Shown: piece after piece, positions 27,839-37,578 of the stretch
Layout: each line of letters begins with the position of its first letter
How positions within the stretch are numbered: position 1 is the stretch's first letter
Source of the DNA: Nitrospinota bacterium
GTDB lineage: Bacteria > JADFOP01
Length of the DNA: 64,000 nt
Direction: 5' to 3'
NCBI GenBank assembly: GCA_022562795.1
Contig: JADFOP010000002.1
Span: 1 to 64,000, forward strand
The notes under the pieces: generated by a model
The model's database searches: none
Told to the model about the DNA's origin: nothing
What the model saw: the letters and a program-made list of their open reading frames with translations, nothing else
Made by a program: the position numbers and the translations under genes

Positions 27839-28708
27839 ATGACCGCGCTCGGCCGCATGCTGATCATCGGCCACCCCCTGGGCCATACGCTCTCGCCGTT
27901 GATGCACAACACCGCCTTCCAGGAGATGGGTCTTCCATACTACTATGAGGCCGAGGACGTGCCGCCCGAGGGCTTGGCTGAGGCGGTCGAGCGCTTTAGG
28001 GCCGAAGGGGTGGTGGGGCTCAGCGTCACCATTCCGTACAAAGAGGCGATATTACCCTTCCTGGATGAGGTGGATGAAGAGGTGGAGCGCCTGGGGGCAG
28101 CCAACACGGTGGTGCTCGTCGAAGGGCGCTTCGTTGGGACCAACACCGATGGCATCGGGTTCATGCGCAGCCTGAAGGAAAATGGGGGCTACGACCCAGA
28201 AGGGCGCTCGGCCGTTGTGCTTGGTGCGGGGGGAGCCGCTAGGGCCGTGGCCGCCCATTTGGCCCTGTCGGGCGCCGATTCTGTAGTGATTGCCAACAGG
28301 ACCCTCTCGCGAGCCGAGAGGCTGGCAACAGACCTAGCTCGGGCTGTCGGAAGGCAGTGCTTTGAGCCTCTACCCTTGGAGGCGACGGCCACGGCCGAGG
28401 CGATCCGACAGGCCGATTGCCTGATCAATGCGACCAGTGTCGGGATGGCGGGGGACCGGCGACTCCCCGTGCCAGCGGCCTTGATCGAGCCGCACCACGT
28501 GGTCTGCGACATCGTATACCGTCCCCTTGTAACCCCTCTGCTAGAAGCTGCACTTGCCCGTGGGGCCTCGACTATTAACGGCCTTGGGATGCTCGTCTAT
28601 CAAGGAGCGGAGGCTTTTCGTCGGTGGACTGGCCAGGAGATGCCCATCGACATCGTCCGCTCGACCTTGGAGGCAGCCTTGGAGCTCGAGGGCCCCGAAA
28701 GCCTCTAG
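27839..28708 (+). CDS. aroE: Shikimate dehydrogenase (NADP+)
   Basis: A 289-residue AroE, which reduces 3-dehydroshikimate to shikimate with NADPH. It has the substrate motif HTLSPLMHN (about 17-25), the catalytic lysine in SVTIPYKEA (near 70), NTDGIGFM, the nucleotide loop VLGAGGAARAV and NATSVGM. ATG 27839 begins just before the conserved LIIGHPLGH; the 35 residues readable upstream are not AroE-like. It is separated by 140 bases from the isomerase gene and probably has its own promoter there. aroF lies 21 kb upstream on the same strand. Confidence 0.93.
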   Translation: MTALGRMLIIGHPLGHTLSPLMHNTAFQEMGLPYYYEAEDVPPEGLAEAVERFRAEGVVGLSVTIPYKEAILPFLDEVDEEVERLGAANTVVLVEGRFVGTNTDGIGFMRSLKENGGYDPEGRSAVVLGAGGAARAVAAHLALSGADSVVIANRTLSRAERLATDLARAVGRQCFEPLPLEATATAEAIRQADCLINATSVGMAGDRRLPVPAALIEPHHVVCDIVYRPLVTPLLEAALARGASTINGLGMLVYQGAEAFRRWTGQEMPIDIVRSTLEAALELEGPESL

Positions 28709-29098
28709 CGTCCTAGGCCAAATAGGGGAAATGCAAAAAAATTGTTGACACTTCCCTTGCAAAGTGTTATAAGAATAATAGAAGAACTCCTAATTCTGAT
28801 GTATCAGCCCTCTAGAGAGTCTTTTCCGCGAATCCTCCGTATGTAATTCGAAGGCAGTATCACGCTACCGATAATGTGCTAAAGAGGGAACGTAATCGAC
28901 GAGCAAGGTTGATTCAGCCTGAGGCTGGTATATTGTCTAACAGGTAGCGTCCACAGGACGCACACTTCACGGGCTAGCGCAGACGAGTCCTTCCCTAACA
29001 CCATGCTAGGTCGTCCCACGGAGGGGCCCCGGCATGACGTTTGCGTCCCACCGAGCCCGAATCGCACCCCGCATGGCGATCGGGCGGAGAGCAGTACC
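28709..29098. other. rho upstream region with long leader
   Basis: This spacer holds the strong promoter at 28745-28773. The transcribed leader of about 320 bases contains a 6-bp hairpin GCGTCC-ACA-GGACGC at 28947-28961. No short leader peptide with a ribosome site stood out. Leaders ahead of rho often mediate autoregulation by Rho-dependent attenuation, which would fit the length. Confidence 0.5.
28745..28773 (+). promoter_or_regulatory. Strong sigma70-type promoter for rho
   Basis: A perfect TTGACA (28745-28750), an exact 17-base spacer and TATAAG (28768-28773) make this one of the best promoters in the window. It lies 325 bases ahead of the rho start. Confidence 0.75.
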
Positions 29099-30367
29099 AT
29101 GGAGACTCAACAGGCCACAATGAATATCGAGGAGCTGAAGACTAAGACCATTACAGAACTGCTGGGCATCTCGAAGCAGTTCAGTATCGAAGGCGCATCG
29201 AGTCTTCGAAAGCAAGACCTCATCTTCAAGATTCTGGAGGCCCAGACCGAGATGGACGGCCTCATCTTTGGCGAGGGCGTGCTCGAGATTCTGCCCGACG
29301 GGTTTGGCTTCCTGAGGGCGCCCACTTACAACTATCTGCCCGGGCCTGACGACATCTACGTCTCCCCGAGCCAGATTCGCCGCTTTGACCTCCGTACGGG
29401 CGATACCATCTCCGGTCAGATTCGCCCCCCCAAGGATGGGGAACGATACTTCGCCCTACTGAAGGTCGAAGCGATCAATTACGAAGATCCCGAGTCGGCC
29501 AAGGAGAAGATTCTCTTTGACAACCTGACACCTCTTTACCCAGATGGACGCATCAGCCTCGAGCGGGGCAACGGCGACATGTCGAGTAGGGTGATGGACC
29601 TCCTCACCCCAATCGGAATGGGGCAACGGGGGCTCATCGTCTCACCGCCCCGGGCGGGCAAGACCATGCTGCTTCAGTCCATCGCCCACTCAATTACCAC
29701 CAACCACCCGGAGGTCATTCTCATCGTGCTGCTCATCGACGAGCGGCCCGAAGAGGTCACCGATATGCAACGCTCCGTCGAGGGCGAGGTCATAAGCTCG
29801 ACCTTTGACGAGCCTGCCACGCGCCACGTACAGGTTGCGGACATGGTGCTGGAGAAGGCCAAGCGGTTGGTGGAGCATAAAAGAGATGTGGTCATCCTCC
29901 TGGACAGCATCACCCGCCTGGCCCGAGCCCACAACACAGTCGTGCCGCCCAGCGGCAAGGTCCTCTCTGGCGGTGTCGACAGCAATGCGCTACAGAAGCC
30001 CAAGCGCTTCTTCGGCGCGGCCCGAAATATCGAAGAGGGTGGAAGCCTCACCATCATCGCCACGGCCCTCGTTGACACCGGCTCGCGCATGGACGAGGTG
30101 ATCTTCGAGGAGTTTAAAGGGACGGGAAATATGGAGATTATCCTCGACCGGAAGCTGGCCGACCGGCGTGTCTTCCCGGCGATTGACATCAATCGATCGG
30201 GGACCCGTAAGGAAGAACTGTTGCTGGAGGACTGGGAGTTAAACCGCGTCTGGGTGCTCCGCAAGGTCCTCGACCCCTTGGGACCGGTGGAGTCAATGGA
30301 GTTTTTGCTCGACAAGATGCATGAGGCTGAGAGCAATAAAGACTTCCTCGAGAGCATGAACATCTAG
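29099..30367 (+). CDS. rho: Transcription termination factor Rho
   Basis: A 422-residue hexameric RNA helicase that ends transcription at Rho-dependent sites. The N-terminal helical domain starts at [15 protein letters not shown], and the RNA-binding cold-shock domain holds [20 protein letters not shown]. The ATPase core has Walker [23 protein letters not shown]-like text ([12 protein letters not shown]) and the Q and R loops in [13 protein letters not shown] and [13 protein letters not shown]. No insertion is seen in the RNA-binding domain. ATG 29099 follows GGAGA; a second ATG seven codons on is also possible. A terminator lies right after the stop, so rpmE is probably served by read-through or its own promoter. 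Confidence 0.96.
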   Translation: METQQATMNIEELKTKTITELLGISKQFSIEGASSLRKQDLIFKILEAQTEMDGLIFGEGVLEILPDGFGFLRAPTYNYLPGPDDIYVSPSQIRRFDLRTGDTISGQIRPPKDGERYFALLKVEAINYEDPESAKEKILFDNLTPLYPDGRISLERGNGDMSSRVMDLLTPIGMGQRGLIVSPPRAGKTMLLQSIAHSITTNHPEVILIVLLIDERPEEVTDMQRSVEGEVISSTFDEPATRHVQVADMVLEKAKRLVEHKRDVVILLDSITRLARAHNTVVPPSGKVLSGGVDSNALQKPKRFFGAARNIEEGGSLTIIATALVDTGSRMDEVIFEEFKGTGNMEIILDRKLADRRVFPAIDINRSGTRKEELLLEDWELNRVWVLRKVLDPLGPVESMEFLLDKMHEAESNKDFLESMNI

Positions 30368-30373
30368 GGCGGT

Positions 30374-30430
30374 AAAGCCCCGTCACTGCGGTATGGAGAG
30401 TGAGTTGACCTCGAGGACGGGGCTTTTCCT
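30374..30430 (+). terminator. Intrinsic terminator after rho
   Basis: AAAGCCCCGTC (30374-30384) pairs with GACGGGGCTTT (30416-30426), followed by a short T-rich tail. The 11-bp stem encloses a loop of about 31 bases, larger than usual, which lowers certainty on efficiency. Confidence 0.65.
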
Positions 30431-30513
30431 TTGAAATACAACCACCACAGGGTCTACAATAGGTCCTGACGCGAATGAGCGTCGACACCGAATAACCGAC
30501 GAGGAGCCTGACA

Positions 30514-31053
30514 GTGAAAACAGGCATACATCCCGAATACAGCGAGGCGACCATCACCTGCGCGTGCGGCGAGATCATCCACACCCGCTCGACCCAGGCC
30601 GCTACCCGGATTGAGATTTGCTCAAAGTGCCATCCCTTCTTTACCGGCAAACAGAAGATTGTGGATACGGCCGGGCGCGTGGAGCGTTTTGAGAAGAAGT
30701 ACGGAGAAGTCTCTGAGGAGCTTGACCGGCAGCGGGAGGAGGATCGCCAGGCCCGGATCGAAGCGGCGAAGGAACGAGCCCAGCTTCAGGGAGCCGAGCG
30801 GGAGGAGCGAAAGCAACGCCTCGCCGAACGGCAACGGCGCAAGGAGGAGCGGGCAGCCGTCATTAGGAGCTCCAAGGAAGAGGCGGCTCAAGCTGACACG
30901 GAGGCGGCCGAGCCACCGACAGCTGAAGGGCCTGCTCCCGACGAGGCCAAGGAAGAGGCGGCTCAAGCTGACACGGAAGCGGCCGAGCCACCGACAGCTG
31001 AAGGGCCTGCTCCCGACGAGGCCCAAGAAGGCAAGACCGAGGAGCCCTCGTGA
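30514..31053 (+). CDS. rpmE: Ribosomal protein L31 with long charged C-terminal extension
   Basis: A 179-residue protein whose first 66 residues are a normal zinc-type L31: [19 protein letters not shown], then [17 protein letters not shown]. The four zinc cysteines (16, 18, 36, 39) are present. Standard L31 ends near 70 residues. Here about 110 residues follow: a Glu/Arg/Lys-rich, probably coiled-coil helix (about 66-120) and then an Ala/Pro/Glu-rich tail made of two 25-residue copies beginning [20 protein letters not shown]. The gene starts at GTG 30514 behind GAGGAG and precedes prfA, the usual order. The tail could reach outside the ribosome surface; its role is unknown. Confidence 0.93.
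   Translation: MKTGIHPEYSEATITCACGEIIHTRSTQAATRIEICSKCHPFFTGKQKIVDTAGRVERFEKKYGEVSEELDRQREEDRQARIEAAKERAQLQGAEREERKQRLAERQRRKEERAAVIRSSKEEAAQADTEAAEPPTAEGPAPDEAKEEAAQADTEAAEPPTAEGPAPDEAQEGKTEEPS
30874..31023 (+). repeat. 75-bp tandem duplication inside rpmE
   Basis: Copy one is 30874-30948 and copy two 30949-31023. They differ at one base only, a synonymous GAG to GAA change. The near identity points to a recent duplication or ongoing repeat-length change, always in multiples of 25 codons. Confidence 0.95.
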
Positions 31054-31118
31054 AAAAGGAATGCTGGGCCCCTGCCCCCACCACCTCTGTGGCTTTAATG
31101 GATACCGGGTAACGTCAA

Positions 31119-32216
31119 ATGGAAGAAAAGCTTGAAGGCTTCGTGGCCCGCTATGAGGAGCTCAACGCGATGTTGAGCCGGCCCGAGGTCATAAACGATC
31201 AGGAGCGCTACCATCAGCTTATGCGCGAACACAGCGAGCTGGCCAAGGTGGTCCAGACGGCCCAGGCGTTGAAGAAGCTAGGCGAGCAGGTGGCTGAGAC
31301 CGAGGAGTTGTTGGCCGAGAGCACCGATGAGCCTGAGATGGAGGAGCTGGCGCAGGTAGAGCTCGCCTCGCTCAAAGCGAATCGGGATGAGTTGACCCGA
31401 TCCCTGCAGCAGCTTCTGCTGCCGAAAGACCCCAACGAGGGCAAGGACGTCATCGTGGAGATCCGGGCTGGCACAGGTGGTGAAGAAGCCGCTCTATTCG
31501 CCGCTGAGCTCTTCCGCATGTATAGTCGCTACGCCGAGGCGAACGGATGGCGTACCGAGATTCTCCATACGAGTCCCACCGAGATGGGTGGGTTCAAGGA
31601 AGTCATCGGGTCGGTGAGCGGGCCCGATGCATACAGGAGGCTCCAGTTCGAAAGCGGCACCCACCGGGTCCAGCGGGTTCCGGTGACCGAGGCGGGTGGA
31701 CGAATTCACACCTCTGCGGTCACGGTGGCCATTCTACCTGAAGCCGAGGAGGTGGAGGTCGAGATCGACCCCAAAGACCTTCGCATCGACGTTTTCCGCT
31801 CCTCGGGCCCCGGCGGCCAGAGCGTCAACACCACCGACTCGGCGGTCCGCATCACCCACCTCCCCACGGGGCTTATCGCTTCGTGTCAGGACGAAAAGAG
31901 CCAGCACAAAAACAGGGCCAAGGCGATCCGCGTCTTGCGGGCCCGTCTGAAGGACCGTCTCGAGAACGAGCAGCTTGCGGCAATACGGGAGCAACGGAAA
32001 CTCCAGGTCGGCACGGGTGACCGGAGTGAGCGGATACGGACGTACAATTTCCCTCAGAACCGCGTCACCGATCACCGCATAAATCTCACCTTGCACAAAC
32101 TCGATGCCGTGCTGTCCGGCGACCTGGACAATCTGATCGAAGCCCTGCTCCAGGCACACCAGGAGGAGGCCTTAGCAACCCTTGCTCCATCGGGCGAGTC
32201 GTCAGTGACCCACTAG
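31119..32216 (+). CDS. prfA: Peptide chain release factor 1
   Basis: A 365-residue RF1, which ends translation at UAA and UAG. The helical N-terminal domain ([19 protein letters not shown]), the codon-recognition region with [12 protein letters not shown] (PxT-type motif PVT) and the catalytic GGQ in [17 protein letters not shown] are all present. PrmC encoded next door methylates the GGQ glutamine. Length is normal. The ATG is 65 bases after rpmE, with only a weak ribosome site. The rho-rpmE-prfA-prmC-murA order is common in Desulfobacterota and relatives. Confidence 0.96.
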   Translation: MEEKLEGFVARYEELNAMLSRPEVINDQERYHQLMREHSELAKVVQTAQALKKLGEQVAETEELLAESTDEPEMEELAQVELASLKANRDELTRSLQQLLLPKDPNEGKDVIVEIRAGTGGEEAALFAAELFRMYSRYAEANGWRTEILHTSPTEMGGFKEVIGSVSGPDAYRRLQFESGTHRVQRVPVTEAGGRIHTSAVTVAILPEAEEVEVEIDPKDLRIDVFRSSGPGGQSVNTTDSAVRITHLPTGLIASCQDEKSQHKNRAKAIRVLRARLKDRLENEQLAAIREQRKLQVGTGDRSERIRTYNFPQNRVTDHRINLTLHKLDAVLSGDLDNLIEALLQAHQEEALATLAPSGESSVTH

Positions 32217-32288
32217 GTAATGCAGCTCGGCCGGCCCGTGTGAGACGCCAGGCCCCCCAGGGACCAAGCCGTTGGTCGGAGTTCCCGG

Positions 32289-33149
32289 ATGACATTTGAG
32301 CTAGGCGAGTTATTGGCGGAATCCCGCCACGCCCTGCGAGAGGCGGCGATCGCCTCGGCCTCACTCGATGCCGAACTCATTTGCTGCCATGCCCAGGGAT
32401 GGGACCGAGCGCAGCTGTGGGCCCATCCCGAGGAGAGTGTTGCTCCAGATGTGGTCGAGCGGTGTCGCGCGATGGTAAAGCGCCGCGTGGACCGGGAACC
32501 CCTCGCCTATATTTTGGGGGTCAAAGAGTTCTGGTCGTTGGAGTTTCGGGTCACCCCGGCGGTCTTCATCCCTCGCCCTGAGACCGAGACGCTGGTCGGG
32601 GCCGTCCTCGATCATCTGGATGTGGAGACGACAGGCCTCCTGATCGAGGTTGGCACCGGCAGTGGCTGTGTCGCCGCGGCTCTCGGCACCGAGCGGCCCG
32701 GCCTACGAGTCGTGACCACGGATATATCGCCCGATGCCATCGCTGCTGCACGAGAGAATTTTGTCCGTCACGGCTTGGGTGAGCGGATTCAATGCCTTGT
32801 ATGCGATGTGGCCCTTGCCATAGCCCCGGACCAACCCGTCCTTGGGGTCGTGAGCAACCCGCCTTATGTGCCTCGGTCCTTCCTTTATGACCAGGTGGAT
32901 GAGGAAATTCGCTACGAGCCGCCTGAGGCCCTCGACGGCGGGCCCACAGGACTGGAGCTTGTACGAGTCGTCGTCGAGCAATCGGCGGCCATCTTGCGGC
33001 CCGGCGCCTTTCTTGCGATAGAGGTCGGCCCTGAACAGATGGCGGAGGTGGGCGTCATGTTGGCCGAGGGGCCGTGGGATCATATTGAGTTCGTCGAGGA
33101 CCTCCAGGGGGTGCCACGGGTGGTGATGGCCGACCGGATGGAGGCTTGA
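32289..33149 (+). CDS. prmC: Release factor glutamine N5-methyltransferase
   Basis: A 286-residue SAM-dependent methyltransferase that modifies the GGQ glutamine of RF1 and RF2. An N-terminal five-helix domain (about 1-80, ending EPLAYILGVKEFW) binds the release factor. The SAM motif LIEVGTGSGCVAAAL (about 117-131) and the catalytic SNPPYVP (about 187-193) follow. Length and layout match PrmC. It lies 72 bases after prfA and seven bases before murA. Confidence 0.95.
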   Translation: MTFELGELLAESRHALREAAIASASLDAELICCHAQGWDRAQLWAHPEESVAPDVVERCRAMVKRRVDREPLAYILGVKEFWSLEFRVTPAVFIPRPETETLVGAVLDHLDVETTGLLIEVGTGSGCVAAALGTERPGLRVVTTDISPDAIAAARENFVRHGLGERIQCLVCDVALAIAPDQPVLGVVSNPPYVPRSFLYDQVDEEIRYEPPEALDGGPTGLELVRVVVEQSAAILRPGAFLAIEVGPEQMAEVGVMLAEGPWDHIEFVEDLQGVPRVVMADRMEA

Positions 33150-33156
33150 CCGACGG

Positions 33157-34416
33157 GTGGATAAGATTGTCATTGAGGGCGGCGTGGCCCTTGAGGGCGT
33201 GGCCCGGGCCAGCGGATCGAAGAACGCGGTCCTTCCCCTCATGGCCTCAGCGCTCCTTACTGACGAACCCTGCCGCATATCCAACGTCCCCAGCCTTCGC
33301 GATGTCGAGACGTTTCTAACCCTCCTAGAGCGAATGGGCGTGGAGGGCGCCTTCGACCGCGAGACAGGCTTTCTCACCCTCCGTGCCGGAGAGGCGATCG
33401 CCACCGAGGCGCCCTACGAGCTCGTCAAGACCATGCGCGCCAGCGTCTTGGTGTTGGGGCCGCTCGTTGCTCGCTGGGGCGTGGCGCGGGTCAGCCTGCC
33501 CGGTGGGTGCGCGATCGGTGAGCGACCCATCGACCAACACCTCAAAGGAATGGAGGCGCTAGGGGCCACCATTGCCCTCGATCGAGGTTACATCGTCGCC
33601 CGGGCCGACCGGCTCGCCGGAGCCGAGATTATCTTCGACCTGGTCACCGTGACGGGGACCATGAACGTGCTGATGGCGGCAACCCTTGCAAGGGGCACCA
33701 CGGTGCTGGAAAACGCTGCTCGGGAGCCCGAGGTCGCCAATCTAGCCCAGGCGCTCAACAACATGGGGGCTCGCATCGAGGGCGCCGGCGGCGGCACCAT
33801 TGTCATCGAAGGGGTTGATAGCCTCCGTGGGGTGGAACATGCGGTCATCGCCGATCGGATTGAGACCGGCACCTTGCTGGCGGCAGGAGCCGTCACCGGC
33901 GGCCGAGTGATGGTTGAGGGCTGCATCCCCGAGCACCTCGAGGCCGTCACTCTGAAGCTGCAAGAGGCCGGGGCTTCTGTGGAGAAGGGGAAGGATTGGG
34001 TTCGTCTAGAGGGTCCGGCGCGTCTCAACCCCTTTATCTTGGAGACCGCTCCCTACCCAGGTTTCCCTACGGACATGCAGGCGCAACTTATGGCCCTGGC
34101 GACCCTGGCAGACGGCACCAGCTTCATCACGGAGAACATCTTTGAGAACCGTATGTTGCACGTCGCGGAGCTTCGCCGCATGGGGGCCGACATCACGCTA
34201 AGGGGCAACACGGCTATAGTCCGTGGCGTGGACCGGCTATCTGCCGCACCCCTCATGGCTTCGGATCTAAGGGCCTCGGCCGCGCTCGTCCTGGCGGGTC
34301 TGACGGTCAAGGGGCGAACCGAGGTCTCCCGAGTCTACCATCTCGATCGAGGCTACGAGCGGTTGGAGGAGAAGCTCCAGGCCTTTGGGGCGGCCGTTCG
34401 GCGGGAGCCGGCGTAA
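33157..34416 (+). CDS. murA: UDP-N-acetylglucosamine 1-carboxyvinyltransferase
   Basis: A 419-residue MurA, transferring enolpyruvate from PEP to UDP-GlcNAc, the first committed step of peptidoglycan synthesis. Lys22-Asn23 in [11 protein letters not shown] and the catalytic Cys118 in [16 protein letters not shown] are present, so the enzyme should be sensitive to fosfomycin. The inside-out alpha/beta barrel repeats are complete. It starts at GTG 33157. hisD follows 19 bases downstream; many related genomes have hisG in that gap, which is absent here. Confidence 0.96.
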   Translation: MDKIVIEGGVALEGVARASGSKNAVLPLMASALLTDEPCRISNVPSLRDVETFLTLLERMGVEGAFDRETGFLTLRAGEAIATEAPYELVKTMRASVLVLGPLVARWGVARVSLPGGCAIGERPIDQHLKGMEALGATIALDRGYIVARADRLAGAEIIFDLVTVTGTMNVLMAATLARGTTVLENAAREPEVANLAQALNNMGARIEGAGGGTIVIEGVDSLRGVEHAVIADRIETGTLLAAGAVTGGRVMVEGCIPEHLEAVTLKLQEAGASVEKGKDWVRLEGPARLNPFILETAPYPGFPTDMQAQLMALATLADGTSFITENIFENRMLHVAELRRMGADITLRGNTAIVRGVDRLSAAPLMASDLRASAALVLAGLTVKGRTEVSRVYHLDRGYERLEEKLQAFGAAVRREPA

Positions 34417-34435
34417 GGGTGGAGGGCGCAAAGCC

Positions 34436-35740
34436 GTGAAGCTCTACCGAACGGGAGAAGCGGCCTTCGACGAGGCCTTGGAGCGGCTCACCAGCAGGAT
34501 GGAGCTATTCAGCTCCGATGTCATTAAGGTCGTCGACGACATCGTGGCCGATGTACGCGCCGAGGGTGATGAGGCCCTGGTGCGCTACACGGAGCAGTTC
34601 GATGGGCTGCGGCTCTCCCTGGAGGAGATTCGCGTGCCTCCATCGGCTTTCAAAGAGGCCGCCCGGCGGGTCGGGCGCTCCACCTTGCGGGCCCTGAGGG
34701 TCGCCGCCGATCGAATCGAAGCCTACCACCGGCGTCAGGTGGAAGACGGATGGTCCTACGATGAAGATGGGGAGATCTCCCTGGGGCTCCTGGTTCGGCC
34801 CCTCCACCGGGTGGGGCTATATGTGCCGGGGGGAAAGGCCGCCTACCCATCAACGGTGCTTATGAGCGCCATCCCCGCCCGAGTGGCCGGGGTGGAAGAG
34901 CTCGCCATGTGTGTGCCCTCGCAGACGAAGCGTCCGAAGCCCGTGGTCCTGGCGGCGGCCCTGGTGGCTGGCATTGAGGAGGTCTACCGGGTGGGAGGCG
35001 CCCAGGCCATCGCCGCCTTAGCCTACGGGACGGAGACGATCCCACGGGTGGATAAAATCGTCGGTCCGGGCAATGTCTACGTGGCGGCCGCCAAGCGGGC
35101 CGTCTACGGGCTGGTGGATATCGACATGCTGGCTGGGCCGAGCGAAATCGTCGTGGTTGCCGACGAGTCGGCGGAGGCAGACTTCGTCGCCGCCGATCTC
35201 CTCTCCCAGCTTGAGCATGACGAGCTGGCGGTGGCGGTCCTAGTCACCACGTCGGAGGCCCTGGCGAGCGATGTTAAGCGGGAGGTGGCGGCGCAGAAGC
35301 GCCGGCTTAAGAGAAAGCGAATTATCGGGGCGGCCCTTAAGGGCCTATCGGCCATCTTCGTCGTGGAGAGCCTCCTTGAGGCGACGGAGGTGGCAAACGC
35401 CGTGGCGCCGGAGCACCTGGAGCTTGCGGTGAAGGAGCCATTAAAGCTTCTGCCCCTCATCTCGAACGCAGGGGCCGTCTTCCTGGGCAACTACACGCCC
35501 GAGGCGGTCGGGGATTATCTGGCCGGCCCAAGCCACGTGCTCCCGACGGGCGGCACGGCCCGATTCTCTTCACCTCTGGGGGTCTACGATTTCATCAAGC
35601 GCTCTAGCGTCATCTCCACATCACGGGAGGCGCTCAAGAAGCTGGCCAAGACGACCATAGCCTTGGCAGAGCTCGAGGGGCTCGACGCGCACGCGGAGGC
35701 CGTACGCCTGCGGCTGAGGCGCCGCAGACGAAAGAAATGA
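34436..35740 (+). CDS. hisD: Histidinol dehydrogenase
   Basis: A 434-residue zinc enzyme carrying out the last two oxidations of histidine synthesis (histidinol to histidine with 2 NAD+). Conserved blocks include LHRVGLYVPGGKAAYPSTVL, KIVGPGNVYVAAAKRAVYG, DLLSQLEHDELAV (zinc and catalytic region) and APEHLELAV. The C-terminus ends in an Arg/Lys-rich tail (RLRLRRRRRKK), longer and more basic than usual. GTG 34436 is chosen for its GGAGG upstream and fit to the conserved start; the frame extends back into murA. A spacer of 155 bases with an inverted repeat separates it from hisC. Confidence 0.94.
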   Translation: MKLYRTGEAAFDEALERLTSRMELFSSDVIKVVDDIVADVRAEGDEALVRYTEQFDGLRLSLEEIRVPPSAFKEAARRVGRSTLRALRVAADRIEAYHRRQVEDGWSYDEDGEISLGLLVRPLHRVGLYVPGGKAAYPSTVLMSAIPARVAGVEELAMCVPSQTKRPKPVVLAAALVAGIEEVYRVGGAQAIAALAYGTETIPRVDKIVGPGNVYVAAAKRAVYGLVDIDMLAGPSEIVVVADESAEADFVAADLLSQLEHDELAVAVLVTTSEALASDVKREVAAQKRRLKRKRIIGAALKGLSAIFVVESLLEATEVANAVAPEHLELAVKEPLKLLPLISNAGAVFLGNYTPEAVGDYLAGPSHVLPTGGTARFSSPLGVYDFIKRSSVISTSREALKKLAKTTIALAELEGLDAHAEAVRLRLRRRRRKK

Positions 35741-35775
35741 GAAAATCCGGGTCCTTTGAGGAGTCGGTTCATAAT

Positions 35776-35823
35776 TCTTAATCTCTCGTCTACTTTTTTT
35801 AGTAAAACTCCTGTAGATTAAGA
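35776..35823. promoter_or_regulatory. AT-rich inverted repeat between hisD and hisC
   Basis: TCTTAATCT (35776-35784) and AGATTAAGA (35815-35823) are perfect 9-bp arms 30 bases apart, in the only AT-rich spot of the his operon. The spacing suits a dimeric regulator site or an internal promoter region. No T-run follows the second arm. Confidence 0.4.
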
Positions 35824-35895
35824 AACCATCGAAGGAATGTATTGATTTTCTGACCCTCAGGTGCGAGGCCCTCAGGGCCCGTCGGGGTGGTGGTT

Positions 35896-36969
35896 ATGGA
35901 CCCAAGCCGACTCATCAAGCCGAGCGTTAGGGCAATGGAGGCCTACGAGGCCCCAGTCTACCCCTGCCGGGTAAAGCTCGATGCCGCCGAAGGCCCCTAC
36001 CCGCCTCCGCCGCCCTTGGCCGAGCGGCTGGCCGCGCTGGCCCGGAGCCTCCCTTACCATCGCTATCCGGCGGCCGACGCGGCGGAGTTGAAGAAGGCCC
36101 TTGCGACCTGGTACCGCACAGGCCCGGAGACAATGGTCGTCGGCAACGGCTCGGATGAGCTCATCCAGCTTCTCTGCACCGTCTTTGGGGGCGCGGGCAC
36201 AAAGGTCCTCCTGCCCGACCCGACATTCGCCATGTACGGCATTATTGCACGGACTCTGGAGATGGAGCCGGTTGAGGTGGCTCTCGAGAAGGACTGGTCT
36301 CTCGACGGGGAAGCTATGGTCGAGGCCCTGGCCGACGAGGCGGTCCGTCTCGTCTTCCTGGCCTCGCCGAACAACCCCACGGGCAACCGCTTCGACGAGG
36401 AGACGATCAGGGCCATCGTCGAGGCAGAGCGGGCCCTCGTCGTGATTGACGAGGCGTACGGCGAGTTCGCCGCCTCGAGCCTAACGGGTTTAGTCGAGCG
36501 GAGCCCGCACGTGGCCGTCCTTCGGTCGTGTTCTAAGATGGGCTTGGCGGGCCTTCGCCTGGGCACCCTCATCGCAAGCCCTCCGGTGGTGGCGGCGGTG
36601 GAGAAGGTGCGATTGCCCTACAATGTCAACAGCTTCACACAGGCTGCGGTCCGGCTGGCGCTGGAACACCGTGAAGCCCTGGAGGAGCAAATCGAGGCCG
36701 TACGGGCCGATCGGGCCAGCCTCTTCAAAGCCCTCGAGGCCCAGCCGGGGGTCACTCCATATCCTTCGGAGGCCAACTTCGTGCTATTTAGGGTGGACGA
36801 GGTTGGGGCCGAGACCGTCCACGAGCGGCTCCTTGAGGCCGGGGTTCTGGTGCGCTTCTTCGGTGGGCCGGGCCGGCTGGGTAAGTGCTTGCGAGTAACC
36901 GTTGGTAGACCCGAGGAAAATGAGGCCTTCGTGACGGCCCTGGGCGCCGCGATTAAGGCCGAATCGTGA
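35896..36969 (+). CDS. hisC: Histidinol-phosphate aminotransferase
   Basis: A 357-residue PLP enzyme converting imidazole acetol phosphate and glutamate to histidinol phosphate. It has [13 protein letters not shown] (phosphate loop), [17 protein letters not shown] and the PLP lysine in [14 protein letters not shown]. The C-terminal arginine region [19 protein letters not shown] binds substrate phosphate. ATG 35896 is chosen; three in-frame codons upstream (GTG GTG GTT) allow a slightly earlier start. Since the preceding spacer is long, this gene may begin a second his transcript. Confidence 0.94.
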   Translation: MDPSRLIKPSVRAMEAYEAPVYPCRVKLDAAEGPYPPPPPLAERLAALARSLPYHRYPAADAAELKKALATWYRTGPETMVVGNGSDELIQLLCTVFGGAGTKVLLPDPTFAMYGIIARTLEMEPVEVALEKDWSLDGEAMVEALADEAVRLVFLASPNNPTGNRFDEETIRAIVEAERALVVIDEAYGEFAASSLTGLVERSPHVAVLRSCSKMGLAGLRLGTLIASPPVVAAVEKVRLPYNVNSFTQAAVRLALEHREALEEQIEAVRADRASLFKALEAQPGVTPYPSEANFVLFRVDEVGAETVHERLLEAGVLVRFFGGPGRLGKCLRVTVGRPEENEAFVTALGAAIKAES

Positions 36970-36979
36970 GGAGACGAAA

Positions 36980-37567
36980 ATGGCGCGGAATGCGGAGGTA
37001 GAGCGCAAAACTAAGGAGACCCAGGTGCGCGTGAGCCTCGATATCGACGGGACCGGCGCATACGAGGTGGATACCGGGGTCCCGTTCTTCGACCACATGC
37101 TCAACCTCTTCGCCAAGCACGGCCTCTTCGACCTCACGGTGGAGGCATCAGGCGACGTCGAGGTGGACTACCACCACACGGTGGAAGATGTGGGCATCGT
37201 CCTGGGCCAGGCCCTACGGGAGGCCGTGGGTGACAAGGTGGGCCTCCGGCGCTACGGCCAGGCCACCGTCCCCATGATCGAGAGCCTGGCGACCTGTGTT
37301 CTCGACCTCTCCGGCAGGTCAAATCTCGTCTACCGGGTCGATGCCGCCAAGGAGAAGGTGGGGCAGTTTGATGTGGAGCTCGTCGAGGAGTTTTTCCGGG
37401 CCCTCGCGGGCGAAGCCGGCCTCGACCTCCACCTCACGCTCCACTACGGCTCGAACTCGCACCATATCGTCGAGGCTCTCTTCAAGAGCTTCGCCAAAGC
37501 GCTCGACGCCGCTACCTCGATTGACCCCCGCGTGGAGGGGGTGCCGTCGACCAAGGGGACCCTCTAG
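36980..37567 (+). CDS. hisB: Imidazoleglycerol-phosphate dehydratase
   Basis: A 195-residue monofunctional HisB dehydrating imidazole glycerol phosphate to imidazole acetol phosphate. It shows the two metal-binding repeats: FFDHML with [11 protein letters not shown], and [17 protein letters not shown]. There is no phosphatase domain, unlike the enterobacterial fusion, so histidinol-phosphatase must be encoded elsewhere; no separate gene was seen in the window. The ATG is ten bases after hisC, behind GAGGAGAC. Confidence 0.96.
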   Translation: MARNAEVERKTKETQVRVSLDIDGTGAYEVDTGVPFFDHMLNLFAKHGLFDLTVEASGDVEVDYHHTVEDVGIVLGQALREAVGDKVGLRRYGQATVPMIESLATCVLDLSGRSNLVYRVDAAKEKVGQFDVELVEEFFRALAGEAGLDLHLTLHYGSNSHHIVEALFKSFAKALDAATSIDPRVEGVPSTKGTL

Positions 37568-37578
37568 ACGAGGCTATA

